A stretch of DNA of 64,000 nt from an uncultured Candidatus Melainabacteria bacterium (GTDB lineage: Bacteria; Cyanobacteriota; Vampirovibrionia; Gastranaerophilales; Gastranaerophilaceae), in the NCBI GenBank assembly GCA_934757245.1, contig CAKVLH010000001.1, positions 62,001 to 126,000 on the forward strand. The letters run 5' to 3'. The position numbers and the translations under genes are program-made. Positions within the stretch are counted from its first letter, which is position 1. The number at the start of each line of letters is the position of its first letter. The notes beneath the pieces are model-generated. The model did not search any database. It worked only from the letters and a program-made list of their open reading frames with translations, and was not told the DNA's origin. Shown piece after piece: positions 18,284-26,776 of this stretch.

Positions 18284-19165
18284 TTATTTAGCCTCTCTTT
18301 CAAAAGCCAAAAGCGCCGCACCAATCATGCCCGAATAATTTCCGGCCGTTGCAAGACGTATTGAGGTTGGAGAAGTTACAATATCATTGTTAACAATTTC
18401 TTCCATTTTTTTTACATCAACAAACTGTGCCATTGAACCTGAAAAAACGATACAATCAGGATCAAAAAGGTTTACCAATCCGTTAACGCCAATTGTAATA
18501 TCATTTATCCACCGGTCAAAAACTTCTTGCATTTTTTTATCACCATTTTTAATTCCATCTATTACATCGTAAGTTGTAACATTTGGATTATTTAACATTT
18601 CTTCTGCATCAACCTTTAAAGCTGTTCCTGACGCGTAAGCTTCAAAACAATCCCAACTTCCGCAAGTGCATTTTCTACGCTTGTCAGGATACATTTTAAA
18701 GTGCATTTCACCGGCAGCACCTGATTTTCCTTTTAAGAGTTTATTATTTATAATAATACCTCCGCCAACACCGGTACCTAATGTCAACATTACAGAAACG
18801 CTTGTACCTTTAGAAGCACCTATTTTATATTCAGCCCAAGCCGCTGAATTAGCATCATTCTCTAAAAATACTTTCTTTCTAGAGCTTAATCCTTGGAAAT
18901 TAATAGAAGAATAACCGCTTACAAGATTTCCTGTAGAGCCATTCACCGCAGTGTTTTCATTGTTTACAGCTCCAGCTGTAGAAATTGCAATAACATCCAC
19001 TTCATCTTCAAATTTTGTAATTTGAGTTTTTAATACATCTAAAATACCTTCAATAGTTTTTGGCGTATGGAATTTATCAATTTCAGAAATAATTTTTCCG
19101 CTTTCATCAATAATACTGCTATAAATTTTAGTTCCGCCAATATCAAATGCTAAAGCTTTTTTCAT
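18284..19165 (-). CDS. ROK-family sugar kinase, probable N-acetylmannosamine kinase
   Basis: ROK kinases phosphorylate hexoses or N-acetylhexosamines in the cytoplasm. The 293-residue product has the phosphate-binding DIGGTK near residue 7, catalytic Asp in FLENDANSAAWAE, TLGTGVGGGII, and the zinc site H plus CTCGSWDC near residues 150-175. It follows nanE by one base, so ManNAc is the likely substrate, although glucokinase-type ROK proteins look alike. The start at 19165 is chosen because AAGGAA lies just upstream; an in-frame ATG 15 bases earlier would overlap nanE. No nanA lyase gene is in the window. Confidence 0.85.
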   Translation of the reverse strand: MKKALAFDIGGTKIYSSIIDESGKIISEIDKFHTPKTIEGILDVLKTQITKFEDEVDVIAISTAGAVNNENTAVNGSTGNLVSGYSSINFQGLSSRKKVFLENDANSAAWAEYKIGASKGTSVSVMLTLGTGVGGGIIINNKLLKGKSGAAGEMHFKMYPDKRRKCTCGSWDCFEAYASGTALKVDAEEMLNNPNVTTYDVIDGIKNGDKKMQEVFDRWINDITIGVNGLVNLFDPDCIVFSGSMAQFVDVKKMEEIVNNDIVTSPTSIRLATAGNYSGMIGAALLAFEREAK

Positions 19166-19166
19166 A

Positions 19167-19844
19167 CTATTTTCCTTCAATAAATCTTTTTGTAATGAGT
19201 TGTGGTCTGGTAATTGCTGAACCTATAACAACACAATGCGCGCCAAGTTCAAACGCTTTTTTTACTTCTTCCGGAGTCCAAATTCGTCCTTCCAAAATTA
19301 CAGGTTTGTTAACCGTCGCAACAAGCTTTTGCAATAATTCGTAATCAGGTCCAATTGTAGGTTCTCCAGATTCCATTGTATAACCGGCAAGAGTTGTAGA
19401 AATTATATCAGCGCCTAATTTAGCACAATTAATACCTTCTTCTAATGTCGAAATATCTGCCATAGCAAGCCTATTAGCATTATGAATTGTTGATATAATA
19501 TCTTCTAAGTCGCAATTGTCATGCGGACGAGAAGTGCCATCAAATGCGATAACATCAGCTCCGGCTTCAATTAGCGCGTTTACTTCTTTTAACCCCGGAG
19601 TAATATAAACAATTTCTTTCCAATTTGCAGGAAGTCCGTCCGGTTTAGTCAAACCGATTACAGGAACGCCAAATTCTTTAGCATTTCTAACATCTCTAGC
19701 ACCTGCTACTCTTAAGCCGCCTGCTCCACCGTTAACGCAAGACGCCATCATAGCTTTCATACATTCTTCTTTGTATAAAGGTTCATCCGGCATGGCTTGA
19801 GAAGAAACGATAACTTTTCCCTTTAATTTTTCTAAAATATTCAT
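19167..19844 (-). CDS. nanE: N-acetylmannosamine-6-phosphate 2-epimerase
   Basis: NanE interconverts ManNAc-6-P and GlcNAc-6-P in sialic acid and ManNAc catabolism. The 225-residue TIM-barrel shows VSSQAMPDEPLY, GGAGGLRVAGARDV, PVIGLTKPD, ADVIAFDGTSRPHD, MADISTLEEG and CVVIGSAITRPQ, all typical. It is first in a three-gene operon with the ROK kinase and a small protein. Host-derived amino sugars would be a natural source in the gut, an inference from the pathway only. Confidence 0.95.
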   Translation of the reverse strand: MNILEKLKGKVIVSSQAMPDEPLYKEECMKAMMASCVNGGAGGLRVAGARDVRNAKEFGVPVIGLTKPDGLPANWKEIVYITPGLKEVNALIEAGADVIAFDGTSRPHDNCDLEDIISTIHNANRLAMADISTLEEGINCAKLGADIISTTLAGYTMESGEPTIGPDYELLQKLVATVNKPVILEGRIWTPEEVKKAFELGAHCVVIGSAITRPQLITKRFIEGK

Positions 19845-19888
19845 ACCATGATTTTAGCATAAAGATAGTGGAGTAGTATTTTAAATTT

Positions 19889-19920
19889 TAAGCAAAAAAT
19901 AGGTGCGCATGTGTGCGCAC
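19889..19920 (-). terminator. Terminator of the HTH regulator gene
   Basis: GTGCGCA (19903-19909) pairs with TGCGCAC (19914-19920) around TGTG; on the minus strand the stem is followed by a six-T run. Confidence 0.75.
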
Positions 19921-19935
19921 TCTATTAAAAAGAAT

Positions 19936-20499
19936 TTATGATTTTACAGTATCCAAGAACTTTCTGGCACAATCAAACATTGCAGTTACCAAGCCCGAAT
20001 TTGAATAAATATTCATGCCGGAAGATTCGAGCACTTGTTTCATTCTCCCTTCCCATATTGAATAAATCTCGTCATCTGGCATATTTAGAGTTTTTCCAAT
20101 CATTTTTAATTCTTTATAATCAATAGGAACAGGCAGAGCTCCTCTCAAAATATCTACGATATCAATACGTTTTTTGCGAGGAAATGCTTTTAAGAATTGA
20201 ACTACTGAAAATTTATTTTCCTTTATGTAACTTTTTAAAATTTCAATTGATTCATCAATTAAAATAGGCTCTTGCGGGATTCGATATTCAGCGAATTCTT
20301 CCGGTTCAATGTCCATAACCGTTGCAATTCTTTCAATAGTTGTTCCTCGAGTTGAAAAAGGAACTGTCTCATCAATCAAATTGTAAACATACGATAAGGT
20401 CACACCTATCATTTCAGCAAAATCTCTTTTATGCAAAGAATGCTTTTTTAAAAATTTTGCGACCTTTTCAGAACTTTTTTCTGGGATTATTTGTTTCAT
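19936..20499 (-). CDS. XRE-type helix-turn-helix regulator
   Basis: The 187-residue protein has a Cro/XRE helix-turn-helix at about residues 10-60: SEKVAKFLKKHSLHKRDFAEMIGVTLSYVYNLI, then TTIERIATVMDIEPEEF. The rest is helical with no recognised ligand domain. The start at 20499 is chosen because AGAGAGG lies 7 bases upstream; the frame continues 90 bases further without a ribosome site. A perfect 15-bp palindrome at 20577-20591 lies about 80 bases upstream and could be its own operator. Targets unknown. Confidence 0.8.
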   Translation of the reverse strand: MKQIIPEKSSEKVAKFLKKHSLHKRDFAEMIGVTLSYVYNLIDETVPFSTRGTTIERIATVMDIEPEEFAEYRIPQEPILIDESIEILKSYIKENKFSVVQFLKAFPRKKRIDIVDILRGALPVPIDYKELKMIGKTLNMPDDEIYSIWEGRMKQVLESSGMNIYSNSGLVTAMFDCARKFLDTVKS

Positions 20500-20576
20500 G
20501 ATTATTACCTCTCTTATTTTCTCCTTAATTTGGTTATTTATAAGATACGGTATTGTAAAAAAATTCATAACCCTAC

Positions 20577-20591
20577 TTTTGGCAGCCAAAA
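20577..20591. promoter_or_regulatory. Palindrome, possible operator of the HTH regulator
   Basis: TTTTGGCAGCCAAAA is a perfect dyad with one central base, about 78 bases before the regulator start. A partly matching half site, TTGGCAAGCAAAA, lies 52 bases further upstream at 20629. Confidence 0.4.
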
Positions 20592-20820
20592 TGCTTATTT
20601 ATATTGTTTGTAAAATTAGAACGTAATGTTGGCAAGCAAAACTAAGAGACGAAAAATAAATCAGCATTTTTCACCTCATTCTTTTGTAGATTTGAGTTTT
20701 TCCCCAACAAAATATCTATTGTAATAATGAAGTCAATTGGTGCAAAAATTTGCACCCTACTTTTTTGCGAATGAATGGCATAGTATCAGATGCATAATAC
20801 ATTCCAAAGAACAAATCTCA
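20592..20820. other. Non-coding stretch with one strong hairpin
   Basis: No coding frame is visible. The only clear structure is GGTGCAAA/TTTGCACC with a 2-base AA spacer at 20739-20756, followed on the plus strand by CTACTTTTTT. It could be a terminator or an operator; a similar sequence precedes speD. Confidence 0.5.
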
Positions 20821-20883
20821 CTTCCCTCTCCTTCATCAATTTTGCATGGAGAGGGTGCCGAAGGCGGGAGAGGGTATTATTAA
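20821..20883 (-). repeat. Palindromic repeat, copy 2 (inverted)
   Basis: Read on the minus strand it matches the left 60 bases of the elements at 37499 and 59260: TTAATAATACCCTCTCCC, then CGCCTTCGGCA, CCCTCTCCATG, an A/T loop and GGAGAGGG. The right part found in the 37499 copy is missing. It directly abuts the stop of the TolC fragment. Confidence 0.8.
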
Positions 20884-20885
20884 AT

Positions 20886-21090
20886 CTATGATTTTTTCTT
20901 TGTTTTAGTTTTAGTTTTCGTATTCTTATTCAATTCAACTTCGCCATTTGCAATGTTTTTACCGATAGCTTTTTCTAAAGTTGCGCGCGCATTATTATAT
21001 TCATACATCGTTTGATAATACGTCAATTGCGCATTCTGGTACTGAACTTGTGCCTCTTTAAGTTCAACAGGATTACCAACACCAACTTTT
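20886..21090 (-). pseudogene. Duplicated 3' tail of a TolC-family gene
   Basis: Positions 20889-21089 align without gaps to 22209-22409, the 3' end of the intact TolC-family gene, with about 11 differences by eye over 201 bases. The minus-strand frame stays open and encodes the last ~66 residues, from KVGVGNPVELKEAQVQ to a Lys-rich end. Most changes are silent or conservative (for example T to N, V to A). Homology stops abruptly at 21090. It has no start or signal peptide, so it is a gene fragment and not a functional gene. Confidence 0.88.
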
Positions 21091-21266
21091 AATTTTAATA
21101 TTTCTTAATATTATTAATTTTTGTAAACATTAATTTGTATCTTCTATAATCCCATTTTGACGCGGATAGTAGCAGTAGTAGTAGTGAAATCTTGCGCAAT
21201 TTTTACGTTTTAAATGACTTTATAAAATTGTAGTGTAGTTTTAATGAAATAATTTTGGAGGTTAAA
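21091..21266. other. Non-coding gap between TolC fragment and small gene
   Basis: AT-rich sequence with a short AGT/TAG triplet run near 21170-21186 and nothing that reads as coding. It should hold the promoter of the gene at 21267; GGAGG lies just before that ATG. Confidence 0.45.
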
Positions 21267-21587
21267 ATGTCATTAGGCGTAAACAATCAAGTATCATTTT
21301 GTGGAAAGAACAATGGAGTTCATAAAGCATTTACAAAACTGGAACAAAAAAATGAAATAAAGGACAAATTGGCAAATGAATTAGCAGAGGTTGCAAAACG
21401 CGCAAAAGCCGAACAAAAAAAAGCTACTACCGTAAAAATTGTAGATAAATTAGGAGTTAAAGCTCAAAAAGAAATGGAACTTAAGAAACGTCCAATAGCT
21501 GACCAAATGGAAGTTATGATAAGAGAATCTGCACTTGCTACAAGTTTTAAAGAAAAAATTAGAAAAATTTTAGGCAGGATTCTATAA
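21267..21587 (+). CDS. Small unknown basic protein
   Basis: The 106-residue protein starts MSLGVNNQVSFCGKNNG and is then Lys/Glu-rich and helical. The SFxGK close to the start recalls the F-x-G-K/N motif of other short proteins of this genome. The start at 21267 is fixed by GGAGG 7 bases upstream. It lies between the intact TolC gene and its duplicated tail. No family recognised. Confidence 0.62.
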   Translation: MSLGVNNQVSFCGKNNGVHKAFTKLEQKNEIKDKLANELAEVAKRAKAEQKKATTVKIVDKLGVKAQKEMELKKRPIADQMEVMIRESALATSFKEKIRKILGRIL

Positions 21588-21643
21588 TTTTTAATATTTA
21601 ATTGATTTTATGTTTGATAACAAGTAGTAGGCAGGAGTGTAAT

Positions 21644-22174
21644 ATGACAAGAAATGTGTGTTCAAACTTGGCAAAAACGATATGTATGTTACCTAGATTT
21701 ACGACAACCGATAATGGCGTAATAACTAAAACAGTAAGAAAAAATTTTGCAAATGGGTTAAAAGAGTATTCTGTATCAGGAGCGGGTGATGTTCTTCCAA
21801 ATGGCAATTTACATCTGTTCATGCAAGAAAGTTATAGAAAAAGCAAGGGTGGAGAAGCAAAAAGCAAAGTTGGAGCATTTTTTGATAAACTACCATTTTT
21901 AAAGAAATTCTCTAAAACAAAGTCTAAATCTTTTGAAGATTTTTTTACGAAAACAATTAGCACAACGCCCGAGTATGGCGATAGAGCTCTTATTGTTACA
22001 AAAACAAATGGCAAAGGGGTAAAAAGTATAACAACAGTAAATTCTGCAGGAATTCGTCAATCTAGAGTAACAAAAAAGTTGAATAAAAATGGAAAATACG
22101 ATTATACAAGGTATGTATATAATGATAACGGAACTGAGCCTACGGTTGTATCAACATGGACTCAAAACATGTAA
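21644..22174 (+). CDS. Unknown protein between the two TolC tails
   Basis: The 176-residue protein has no family I can name. It is basic, has no signal peptide, and its second half is beta-rich with short repeats of the kind NGKGVKSITTVNSAG and NKNGKYDYTRYVYNDNG, which recall YD/wall-repeat-like strands. The start at 21644 has AGGAG upstream. It is 57 bases after the previous small gene and may be co-expressed with it; its stop converges on the efflux operon. Confidence 0.58.
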   Translation: MTRNVCSNLAKTICMLPRFTTTDNGVITKTVRKNFANGLKEYSVSGAGDVLPNGNLHLFMQESYRKSKGGEAKSKVGAFFDKLPFLKKFSKTKSKSFEDFFTKTISTTPEYGDRALIVTKTNGKGVKSITTVNSAGIRQSRVTKKLNKNGKYDYTRYVYNDNGTEPTVVSTWTQNM

Positions 22175-22208
22175 TGATGAATTTGTAATTTTTATTTTAA
22201 AACAATTC

Positions 22209-23657
22209 TTATTTTTTCTTTGCCTTAGCTTTAGTTTTCGTATTCTTATTCAATTCAACTTCGCCATTTGCAATGTTTTTACCAATAACTTTTTCTAAAG
22301 TTGCGCGAGCAGTATTATATTCATACATTGTTTGATAATACGTCAATTGCGCATTCTGGTACTGAACTTGTGCCTCTTTAAGTTCCACCGGATTACCAAC
22401 ACCAACTTTATATCTGCCATAAGAAAGTTCATAGTTTTCTTTTGCCTGTTTCATCCCCAAAAACGCAACAGGAATTTTATTTTTCTTTTCTTTTAAAGAA
22501 AAATACGATTCTTGAACTTCGTAGTAAATATTGTTCTTAGTATTAATCGCATTAGCTTGTTCTTTTGAGTGTAAAGCTTTTGCTTCTTTAATTTCATTTT
22601 TAATCAACATTCCGTTAATAGTCGGGAAATTCAAGTATCCGCCAAAATTATAACCATAGTTAGAAGCAGGAGTTCTACCACCGACTTGGAATTGTCCTTC
22701 AACACTCAATTGTGGAAAATACGATTTTTTAACCAATTTAACGTTTTGGCGAGCTTCTTCTACCTTAACTTCCGCCAATTGAAATTCAGGACGCGATTCT
22801 TGTGCAATTTTGATTGCAGATTCTAAAGTTACATCACAAGGTTCGTATCTTAAGCATTCATTAATTTTATATTTGTTAAAATACGGTAAACCCATTGCAT
22901 TATTTAATTTTGCCATAGCAATATCAACAGCATTTTCAGCCTGAATTAATGTCAATTTAGCGTTTGATAAATTAACTTCTGCTATTGTTACATCAACTTT
23001 AGGTTTTGTACCGACAGTATAAAACGCTTTTGCTTGGTCGTAAAACGCAGAATATTTAGCAACCATATCCTCCGCAACCTTCTTGGCTTCAATCGCATAT
23101 TGAAGATTATAATAAGCCTGCTTAACTTGACAAATAACATCATTTACTGTGCCTGTCAAAGTTATTTTATAACCTTGATTATCTAATTTTCTGATTGTAA
23201 CTTGGTTTTGTGTTACACCAAAGTCATAAAGCATTTGAGAAGCGCTGATTTGCCCTAATACAAAGTAGTTGAACACCAAGTTTTGTCTGAATACATCTGA
23301 TAATTGAAGTTGTCTGATTCTGGTGTAACCTGTTTGCCAACCAAATTGAGGAAAATAAGACGCCCAAGCCTGCCTTATTCTATAATCAGACGCGAAAACA
23401 TCCTGCATAGCCGCTTGTATTCGAGGATTGTTACCTAAAGCAAACTTCAAACATTCTTCCAGTGAAATATCAATTGTATTTTCTACTCCACCTTTTATAA
23501 CAGCGACTTCATCAGCTTTTGGTTCAACATCTTTGCTGTCAGGATATTCCTCTTGTTTGATTTTATTACCCAAATCGTCTTTGTGCCAAAAAGCAGCATA
23601 AGAAGGCACTTGAGCTAAAAATTGAACAATTAAAAACGTAGCTATTAATTTTTTCAT
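22209..23657 (-). CDS. TolC-family outer-membrane efflux channel
   Basis: An outer-membrane channel of 482 residues that completes a tripartite RND pump. It has a signal peptide (residues 1-22, ending PSYAAF) and two OEP repeats, beginning near ISLEECLKFALGNNPRIQAA and near ESAIKIAQESRPEFQLA. The end is Lys-rich. Its ATG overlaps the pump gene by 4 bases. A copy of its last 200 bases lies 1.3 kb downstream. Family assignment is sure; which TolC paralogue it is cannot be told. Confidence 0.93.
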   Translation of the reverse strand: MKKLIATFLIVQFLAQVPSYAAFWHKDDLGNKIKQEEYPDSKDVEPKADEVAVIKGGVENTIDISLEECLKFALGNNPRIQAAMQDVFASDYRIRQAWASYFPQFGWQTGYTRIRQLQLSDVFRQNLVFNYFVLGQISASQMLYDFGVTQNQVTIRKLDNQGYKITLTGTVNDVICQVKQAYYNLQYAIEAKKVAEDMVAKYSAFYDQAKAFYTVGTKPKVDVTIAEVNLSNAKLTLIQAENAVDIAMAKLNNAMGLPYFNKYKINECLRYEPCDVTLESAIKIAQESRPEFQLAEVKVEEARQNVKLVKKSYFPQLSVEGQFQVGGRTPASNYGYNFGGYLNFPTINGMLIKNEIKEAKALHSKEQANAINTKNNIYYEVQESYFSLKEKKNKIPVAFLGMKQAKENYELSYGRYKVGVGNPVELKEAQVQYQNAQLTYYQTMYEYNTARATLEKVIGKNIANGEVELNKNTKTKAKAKKK

Positions 23658-26600
23658 TTTGCTCTACCTTCCTTTTTTGCCTTTATATAAGCGGCTGACT
23701 TTTCTTTCATTACATTAATCATAACAAAAAATGCAGGAACTAAGATACTACCTAAGAAGGCAACTGCTATCATACCACCAAATACTGAAACACCAATTGA
23801 ATGACGGCTACCAGCACCTGCACCTTTTGCAAATACAAGCGGTAACAAACCTAAAATGAATGCAATATTTGTCATCATAACCGCTCTGAAACGAAGTTTT
23901 GCAGCTTGCATCGCAGCCTCGATATAATTCAATCCATCCTTCTCCATTGCATCTTTTGCAAACTCTACAATCAAAATAGCCTGCTTTGTACTTAAACCTA
24001 TTAACATAACCAAACCAACCTGAGCGTAAATATCAAGTGATAAGCCTGATATGTATTGGAAGAACAGAGCACCTAATAAGGCAATTGGCGAAATCAGCAA
24101 TACGGCAATTGGAAGTGTCCAACTTTCATACAAAGCTACAAGGAATAAGTATACGAAAGTCAAAGCCATTGCCAAAATTGGTCCGATTTGACCTGCTGAT
24201 TTTTGTTCTTGCAAAGAAGTACCTGACCAAGCGTAGTCCATATCTTTTGGCAAAACTTTATCTGAAATTTCAGACATTGCTTTCATTGCATCACCAGAAC
24301 TTACACCATTTGCCGGATTGCCGTTAATAGTAATTGCGGGATACATGTTGAATCTAGATAACATATAAGGACCAACAATGTTTTCTGTAGTAATTACAGA
24401 TGAGATTGGTAGCATTTTGCCATAATTATTTTTAACATAAATCTTACTTATATCGCCCAATGTTTCACGATAAGGCGCATCTGCTTGCATGTAAACACGA
24501 TAAACTCTACCAAACTTATTAAAGTCGTTTACATAAGTTGCACCGAATTGTGCAGCAAGAGTACTATAAATTTCTGAAATCGATACACCTTGCGCAAGTG
24601 CTTTTTCTTCGTTAATTTTCACAACAACTTGTGGTAATGAAGATGTATATGAGGTGTACAAACTTGAAAAAGCGGAATCTTGCCTTGCTACTTGCAATAG
24701 AGATTGAACTTCAGCAAACAATTCATCAGCCGTTCTGTCTCCTTTATCAAGAAGTTGGTATTCAAAACCGCCGTACATACCCATGCCGGAAATAGCTGGA
24801 GGCTGTGAAACGAATGATGTTGCTTCCGGATATTTAGATGCAATAGCATTTGCTTGTGAAGTGATACTACTGATTGATAACTTAGATGATTTTCTCTTTG
24901 ACCAAGGTTCAAGTTGCAAAATCATAAACGCAGAGTTTTCACCCTTCATACCGTTAATCTGCATTGTAGATTCAACCCCCGGAATCTTTGCAAACTCATT
25001 GCTCATTTTATCAACAACGCTTGCAGTTCTTGTTAGAGTTGCACCGTCTTGTAATTGAACCATTACGAACAACGCACCTCTATCTTCATCAGGTAAGAAA
25101 CCTGTTGGAGTTAACTTGAACATAATAAGAATTGTGAAAATTACTACAAGCAGAACCTTTAAAGTCTTTTTAGGTGAAGCAACAAAATAATGCACAGTTG
25201 CTAAATACTTATCTCTTACTCCATTGAACCAATCCTCAAATTTTTGGATAAATTCAAAGTCTGTCTTTTCTTCACCAGACTTTAAAATAATAGAACAAAG
25301 CGCCGGTGAAAGAGTCAATGCTACAACTGTTGATAAACCGATAGAAGTTGCAATACAAACTGCAAATTGTCTGTACATTTGCCCTGTAATACCACTCATA
25401 AAGGATACGGGAACGAATACCGCCATCAAAACGAGTGAAGTTGCTACAACAGCACCAAAAACTTCTTGCATGGTAACTTCTGTTGCATCTTTTGGCGACT
25501 TCCCTTCCTGGATGTGTCTTTGCGTGTTTTCTAATACTACGATAGCATCGTCAACAACCAAACCAACCGCAAGTACCAAGCCAAATAAGATTAACAAGTT
25601 GATTGAAAATCCCATTAATGCCATGAATATAAATACACCAATCAAAGAAACCGGAATTGCGCAGAATGGAATAAATGCCGCACGAGCGGTCCCCAAGAAC
25701 AAATAAGTTACTGCACTAACTAAGGCAATCGCAAGAACAATCGCACTAACTACTTCGTGGATAGATTCTCTTACGAATTCTGTTGTATCATATTGTGTAG
25801 AATAATCCATATCTGTAGGGAATTTTTTACTCAATGTTTTCATTTTCTTTTGAATTTGGTTGACCAAATCAATTGTATTAGCTTCCGGTAATTGAGAAAT
25901 AGCAATAACAGCAATATCACTACCGTTGGCTGATACAGTTGAAGAATAGTTTTCAGCCCCCAATTCTACACGCGCTACATCTTTAAGTTTTACGTTAGAA
26001 CCGTCTTTGTTTGATTTAACAACAATATTTTCAAATTCTTCTACATCTTTTAAACGCCCTTTTGTTCTCAAAGTAAATTTCATTACCTGAGGATTATCCA
26101 TCGGTTCAACACCTATGTTCCCGGCAGGTGATTGAGTGTTTTGAGAAGTAATAGCGCTATTAATATCACTCGCTGAAATTCCTAAGCTTGCCATTTTATC
26201 AGGTTTTAGCCAAACTCTCATTGAATAATCGCCGGCGCCAAATACTTGAACTTGACCACAACCCTTTGTTCGCGCAAGTTCATCTTTCAAGTACAAAGTC
26301 GCATAGTTCGCTAGGAATAACGAGTTATACGTTTTGTTAGGTGAGGATAATGCTAAATACAAACAGCCCGCACCACCTGTTGACTTTTTAACCGTCAAAC
26401 CATACCGTTTAACTTCTTCCGGCAATCTCGGTTGAACCAATTGTAACTGGTTCTGAACGTTAACCAGAGCCATATCAGGATCTGCACCGACATCAAAATA
26501 CAAAGTCAATTGGTAAGAACCGTTCTTTGATTCTGATGACATATAAAGCATGTCTTCAATACCGTTCAATTGCAATTCGACAGGAGCCGCAATGGTAGAA

Positions 26601-26776
26601 GCTATTACGTCAGAACTCGCACCACTATATGTAGCATTTACAATAACCTGTGGCGGTGTAATTGATGGATATTCTTCTAACGGTAATGTCGTTAGTGATA
26701 TTAAACCGGCTAAAATAATCCCGAGAGAGATTACAATCGCAAGTTTTGGTCGTTTGATAAATAAATTGCCTGCCAT
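23654..26776 (-). CDS. RND efflux pump, HAE1 (AcrB/MexB) type
   Basis: The inner-membrane proton/drug antiporter of the tripartite system, 1040 residues, full length for HAE1. The first TM helix is near residues 9-29 (PKLAIVISLGIILAGLISL); TM4 carries the proton-relay pair in GLVVDDAIVVLEN near residue 405; the porter loops include GAGDYSMRVWLKPDKMA. Two blocks of six TM helices lie near 335-555 and 865-1030. The ATG shares one base with the adaptor stop (TAATG). HAE1 pumps usually export drugs, bile salts or detergents; the substrate here is unknown. Confidence 0.96.
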   Translation of the reverse strand: MAGNLFIKRPKLAIVISLGIILAGLISLTTLPLEEYPSITPPQVIVNATYSGASSDVIASTIAAPVELQLNGIEDMLYMSSESKNGSYQLTLYFDVGADPDMALVNVQNQLQLVQPRLPEEVKRYGLTVKKSTGGAGCLYLALSSPNKTYNSLFLANYATLYLKDELARTKGCGQVQVFGAGDYSMRVWLKPDKMASLGISASDINSAITSQNTQSPAGNIGVEPMDNPQVMKFTLRTKGRLKDVEEFENIVVKSNKDGSNVKLKDVARVELGAENYSSTVSANGSDIAVIAISQLPEANTIDLVNQIQKKMKTLSKKFPTDMDYSTQYDTTEFVRESIHEVVSAIVLAIALVSAVTYLFLGTARAAFIPFCAIPVSLIGVFIFMALMGFSINLLILFGLVLAVGLVVDDAIVVLENTQRHIQEGKSPKDATEVTMQEVFGAVVATSLVLMAVFVPVSFMSGITGQMYRQFAVCIATSIGLSTVVALTLSPALCSIILKSGEEKTDFEFIQKFEDWFNGVRDKYLATVHYFVASPKKTLKVLLVVIFTILIMFKLTPTGFLPDEDRGALFVMVQLQDGATLTRTASVVDKMSNEFAKIPGVESTMQINGMKGENSAFMILQLEPWSKRKSSKLSISSITSQANAIASKYPEATSFVSQPPAISGMGMYGGFEYQLLDKGDRTADELFAEVQSLLQVARQDSAFSSLYTSYTSSLPQVVVKINEEKALAQGVSISEIYSTLAAQFGATYVNDFNKFGRVYRVYMQADAPYRETLGDISKIYVKNNYGKMLPISSVITTENIVGPYMLSRFNMYPAITINGNPANGVSSGDAMKAMSEISDKVLPKDMDYAWSGTSLQEQKSAGQIGPILAMALTFVYLFLVALYESWTLPIAVLLISPIALLGALFFQYISGLSLDIYAQVGLVMLIGLSTKQAILIVEFAKDAMEKDGLNYIEAAMQAAKLRFRAVMMTNIAFILGLLPLVFAKGAGAGSRHSIGVSVFGGMIAVAFLGSILVPAFFVMINVMKEKSAAYIKAKKEGRAK

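Noticed and set aside
18284..19165. Naming the ROK kinase nanK outright
   Set aside because: ROK specificity cannot be read from sequence; only the nanE neighbour supports it, so no symbol was given.
21170..21186. Repeated AGT/TAG triplets as a CRISPR or satellite
   Set aside because: Only a few triplets with no spacers or longer unit; low-complexity sequence.
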